In this document: piece by piece, positions 61,816 to 64,000 of the stretch
How positions within the stretch are numbered: position 1 is the stretch's first letter
How the letters are laid out: each line of letters starts with the position of its first letter
Origin: Nageia nagi
Lineage: Eukaryota > Pinophyta
Direction of reading: 5' to 3'
DNA length: 64,000 bases
Assembly (NCBI GenBank): GCA_050084985.1
Contig: JBITNC010000002.1
Location: forward strand, 11,222,001 to 11,286,000
Notes under the pieces: model-generated
Told to the model about the DNA's origin: nothing
Seen by the model: the letters and a program-made list of their open reading frames with translations, nothing else
Database searches by the model: none
Position numbers and translations under genes: made by a program

Positions 61816-62033
61816 GGTATTTTCAATTGCGACGTGGCTCACCAAGGATGCTACATGGGTTTCCAAGTGAGAATAACCCTCACATGATGGTAGCTAACCT
61901 CCCAAATGCTTGCGCAAGCCCTAAGATGCACTAATGAAGATGTTTGGATGCAAAAATCTGCAATTTCCTGCTATTTTGGCGCAAGGGTAGAAGAGCAAGT
62001 TTTAAAATTGGGAAAATGAGGTCCCAAAGCTTG

Positions 62034-62041
62034 TATTTATA
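62034..62041 (-). promoter_or_regulatory. TATA box of E2
   Basis: TATAAATA on the minus strand lies 226 bp before the E2 start codon and downstream (in the sense direction) of the hairpin array. The octamer is identical to that of E1. Confidence 0.55.
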
Positions 62042-62199
62042 GCCAATTTGTCTCCCACCTTGCCCTAGTTGGCTAGGGTTTCTATCAAACCTCATCATAG
62101 CCCACTATTTGGTCGACCTCGAGATGTGTGCCGATTCGGAAACTCATGCCAAGCCTCTTGTGTCCAGACGTTGGGGTCCAGAAGATCATCCAGGATCGA

Positions 62200-63165
62200 C
62201 ACATGGAAAAAAAAAGATAGAAAGGTGACTTTTTAAACCATGTGCCAGCCCTAGGAGGGAGTATGCTCCCAACGTTGAGTCTTCTGGTCATGTGCTTGTT
62301 TGCTTTGATCTTCCAACTCACCCATTAACCTGATTTCTCTCAATTTTTGGTCTTCTAGTCGGCTGAATTTATCAATTTTGATGCTTCATTTCAAACTAGG
62401 CAACCTGTAGGCTTGGTGCATGCTTTCAAAAAGTCAAGATTGTGACTTTTTGAGGCATGCACCATGCTTGCCTGCCCCTAAAGCTTGGTTGCATGGTTCA
62501 AAAAGACAAGATTTTGTCTTTTTGAAACATGCACTAGCCTCCTATTGGCCTATTTTGCGAATTTTGATCTTCAAATGCTCATGCCTTAGCCGAATTTTCA
62601 TGCTTCTCGAATCCTAAAGGCGTCTTGGGCTTGGCACATGCCTCAAAAAGTCAAGAATTTGTCTTTTGAGGTCATGCACTAGCCCCCCTGTATATGCTTG
62701 AGTTGGTCTTGAGTTCCACAGGTCCATGCCTTGTCAAATTTTCACTTTTTGTCAAACTGAAAGCCCTTCCAAGCTTGGCACATGGTTCAAAAAGAGAAGA
62801 TTTTGTCTTTTTGAGGCATGCGCTAGCCTCTTGGGTGACTTAGATTCTTTTTCTGGCATCAAAACTTGCTCAACTTGTCCTCTTAGCCAAATCACATGGT
62901 TCAAAGAGACAAGATTTTGTCTTTTTGAAGCATGCGCCAACCTCCTGGTGTCTTTGCCTTAGGATTATTGTGCCCTCTTCTCGTCCAGAATGCTTCCTGT
63001 CTCTAGCGCATGCTCAGGAAAGTCAAGGTTTTGTCTCCTGGAGGCATGTGCTAGGTTTGTAAGTGCACAAACTTCATCTTCAAACCTTCCCTCTTGCCTA
63101 GATGGCCCCTTGGCCCAGTCACATGGTTCAAAAAGACAAGATTCTATCTTTTTGAAGCATGCGCC
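62200..63165. repeat. Array of about eight hairpin modules in the E2 5' region
   Basis: Palindromic modules of about 46-53 bp start near 62200 (degenerate), 62413, 62490, 62634, 62777, 62893, 63006 and 63119, spaced 113-144 bp apart except the second and third (about 77 bp). A typical module has outer arms GCATG/CATGC, inner arms such as AAAAAGACAA and TTGTCTTTTT, and a 4-6-nt loop. The module at 62415-62463 pairs perfectly in its outer arms (GGTGCATGC/GCATGCACC) and uses GTCA/TGAC in the inner stem where others use GACA/TGTC. Spacers between modules are much less conserved than the modules. Confidence 0.85.
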
Positions 63166-63579
63166 AACCCTTGGGAATGCCTAGTTTGACTTGATCAGCT
63201 TCCGGCTTGTCTTGGACTTCCTAATTCACCTAGATTCGACTTTTACTCTTCTCGGACTTAGCCATTCTAAGGAATTTGCAATTTCTATTTTATCATGGCT
63301 AACTCTAATGAAGGGAGAGGCTATGAACTATGAGTAGTCCATGAATCAAGGTCTTGGTGACACAACATGGGGGGTGAAGACGACGACAAAACGAAGTATA
63401 TACAAAGGTGTGCTTGACGGTCCCCAAAATCACATGTATTTAAGTCACAACAGTGCCCTAACTCTAACGTTGGCATATTGAGGTGTTTGATGATTGTAAT
63501 TGCCCTTCTAGGCGAGACGGTGGTGCATACTTGTGTGTTTTGTTTTAATTGCACTTTAATTTGTATTTGGGATTCAACA

Positions 63580-63875
63580 GGACGACGGGATATGGGGGTA
63601 CGTTCCAAGGACATGCACAACAGGATATGTCTAAAATATAATAAATATATATATATAAATATTGTTTTTTTTTTATTTTTAAATATTTTTATGAATTTTT
63701 AATTAATCATTAAAATGCAAATGGTTTGAAATTAATAATTGAATCATAATGAAACCACAATCAACATGAAACAAAAAAATTGTTGTTATGAAATGAAAAT
63801 GTGTCCTTACTTCTATCTAAAGGTAGCCTTGGTTTTTAGTTTTTAGTTTTTTACTTGCAAGTATGTATAAAGTTG
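63580..63875. other. Intron 1 flank right of LTR C; unclassified
   Basis: It starts with GGACGACGGGATATGGGGG, wording like the blocks at 24.5, 25.2 and 28.3 kb, then AT-rich sequence. It is possibly the repeat into which LTR C inserted. No gene is seen. Confidence 0.35.
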
Positions 63876-63994
63876 TTTTACTGTTCTTTTAGTTTTTAAC
63901 ATTTTATTTCTTACATGTTATTATGACAGTCACAAAACGGTAACAGTCTTCTACTAATCTTTTTTTACTGTAAAATACTAAAAGAACAGTAAAA
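63876..63994. repeat. 18-bp perfect inverted repeat at the window edge
   Basis: TTTTACTGTTCTTTTAGT (63876-63893) recurs as its exact reverse complement at 63977-63994, 83 bp apart. It could be a small fold-back element or one end of a MITE cut by the window boundary. Confidence 0.7.
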
Positions 63995-64000
63995 AAATAG

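Larger units (their letters stand above)
57470..63452 (-). mobile_element. Element E2, putative novel TG...CA element carrying one long ORF
   Basis: This 5,983-bp insertion in LTR C has exact boundaries, fixed by comparison with LTR A. The target duplication is GTGCC (57465-57469 and 63453-63457). Read on the minus strand it runs from TGTTGTGACTT to AAAGCCCCCAATA (CAATA is one C-to-T step from CAACA). Sense order: a hairpin-module array, TATAAATA, a long ORF, and a 1.1-kb 3' region. It shares end motifs, ORF and layout with E1 in the opposite orientation 40 kb away. No LTR pair, primer site, pol or transposase is visible. The class is undetermined; the alternatives are given for E1. Confidence 0.8.
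56378..63579 (+). mobile_element. Solo LTR C, split by element E2
   Basis: The left part 56378-57469 and right part 63453-63579 join into a unit of about 1,214 bp colinear with LTRs A and B. Words such as GGACCCCACAGTGAACCCC, CCTTCGATGGAGAGGATTC and GCCCTAGTTGGCTCC are in place, and the end is GGGATTCAACA. The break falls exactly at GTGCC, which is duplicated on the two sides of E2, while LTR A has the uninterrupted sequence GTGCCCTAACC. The outer ends are less certain (TGGCATCCCCC start), and I could not find a clean target duplication of the LTR itself. Confidence 0.8.

Noticed and set aside
62200-63165. CRISPR-like array
   Set aside because: Regularly spaced palindromic modules superficially resemble one, but the context is a plant intron and transposon, the repeats diverge, and the spacers vary in length.
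54180-64000. Search for exon 1 of the esterase (GDS motif) on the minus strand
   Set aside because: No GDS(I/L), GGWG or RGYGG(Y/W)N-like stretch with a suitable donor was found; exon 1 is inferred to lie outside the window.

Overview
The window looks like nuclear DNA of a seed plant with a very large, repeat-rich genome, most likely a conifer or other gymnosperm. The grounds are a single recognisable host gene stretched over tens of kilobases by giant introns, plant-type Ty1/copia, Ty3/gypsy, LINE and hAT remnants packed inside those introns, PPR and tRNA-SINE debris, and AT-rich spacers. The species cannot be named from the sequence.

Host gene: four exons on the minus strand (54179-54039, 52873-52797, 32529-32365, 6604-6406) join in frame into the C-terminal 193 residues of a GDSL/SGNH esterase of the CPRD49 / isoamyl-acetate-hydrolysing-esterase group. 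The first coding exon was not found and should lie beyond position 64000. The visible introns are about 1.2, 20.3 and 25.8 kb, and the first is at least 9.8 kb, so almost everything else in the window is intron content or 3' flank.

Layout from left to right: 1-4.2 kb, LINE fragment, a direct-repeat pair that looks like LTRs, and a gag knuckle fragment. 6.4 kb, last exon. 10.0-11.4 kb, solo LTR A. 13.05-20.99 kb, element E1. 21.2-22.7 kb, second LINE fragment and a short duplication. 27-27.8 kb, gypsy gag relic. 29.56-30.11 kb, inverted-repeat MITE. 32.4 kb, exon 4. 33.5-34.85 kb, PPR pseudogene. 35.4-36.7 kb, solo LTR B inserted in an OTU-like fragment. 36.7-38.9 kb, gypsy 5' LTR, primer site and gag. 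39.8-51.1 kb, a copia element holding a hAT transposon that itself holds a second hAT, each hAT with an 8-bp target duplication. 52.8 and 54.1 kb, exons 3 and 2. 56.4-63.58 kb, solo LTR C split by element E2.

The most notable content is a pair of related elements, E1 (13055-20987, plus) and E2 (57470-63452, minus), that fit no class I can name. Both have TGTTGTG at the 5' end and CCCAACA or CCCAATA at the 3' end, perfect 5-bp target duplications (CATAT; GTGCC), and no LTR pair visible by eye. Each has a TATAAATA box downstream of a long repeat array and a single reading frame spanning 3,216 bp. The encoded protein of about 1,070 residues is conserved between the two copies and shows no reverse transcriptase, integrase or transposase motif. 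E2's upstream array is a set of about eight hairpin modules in which the two arms change together.
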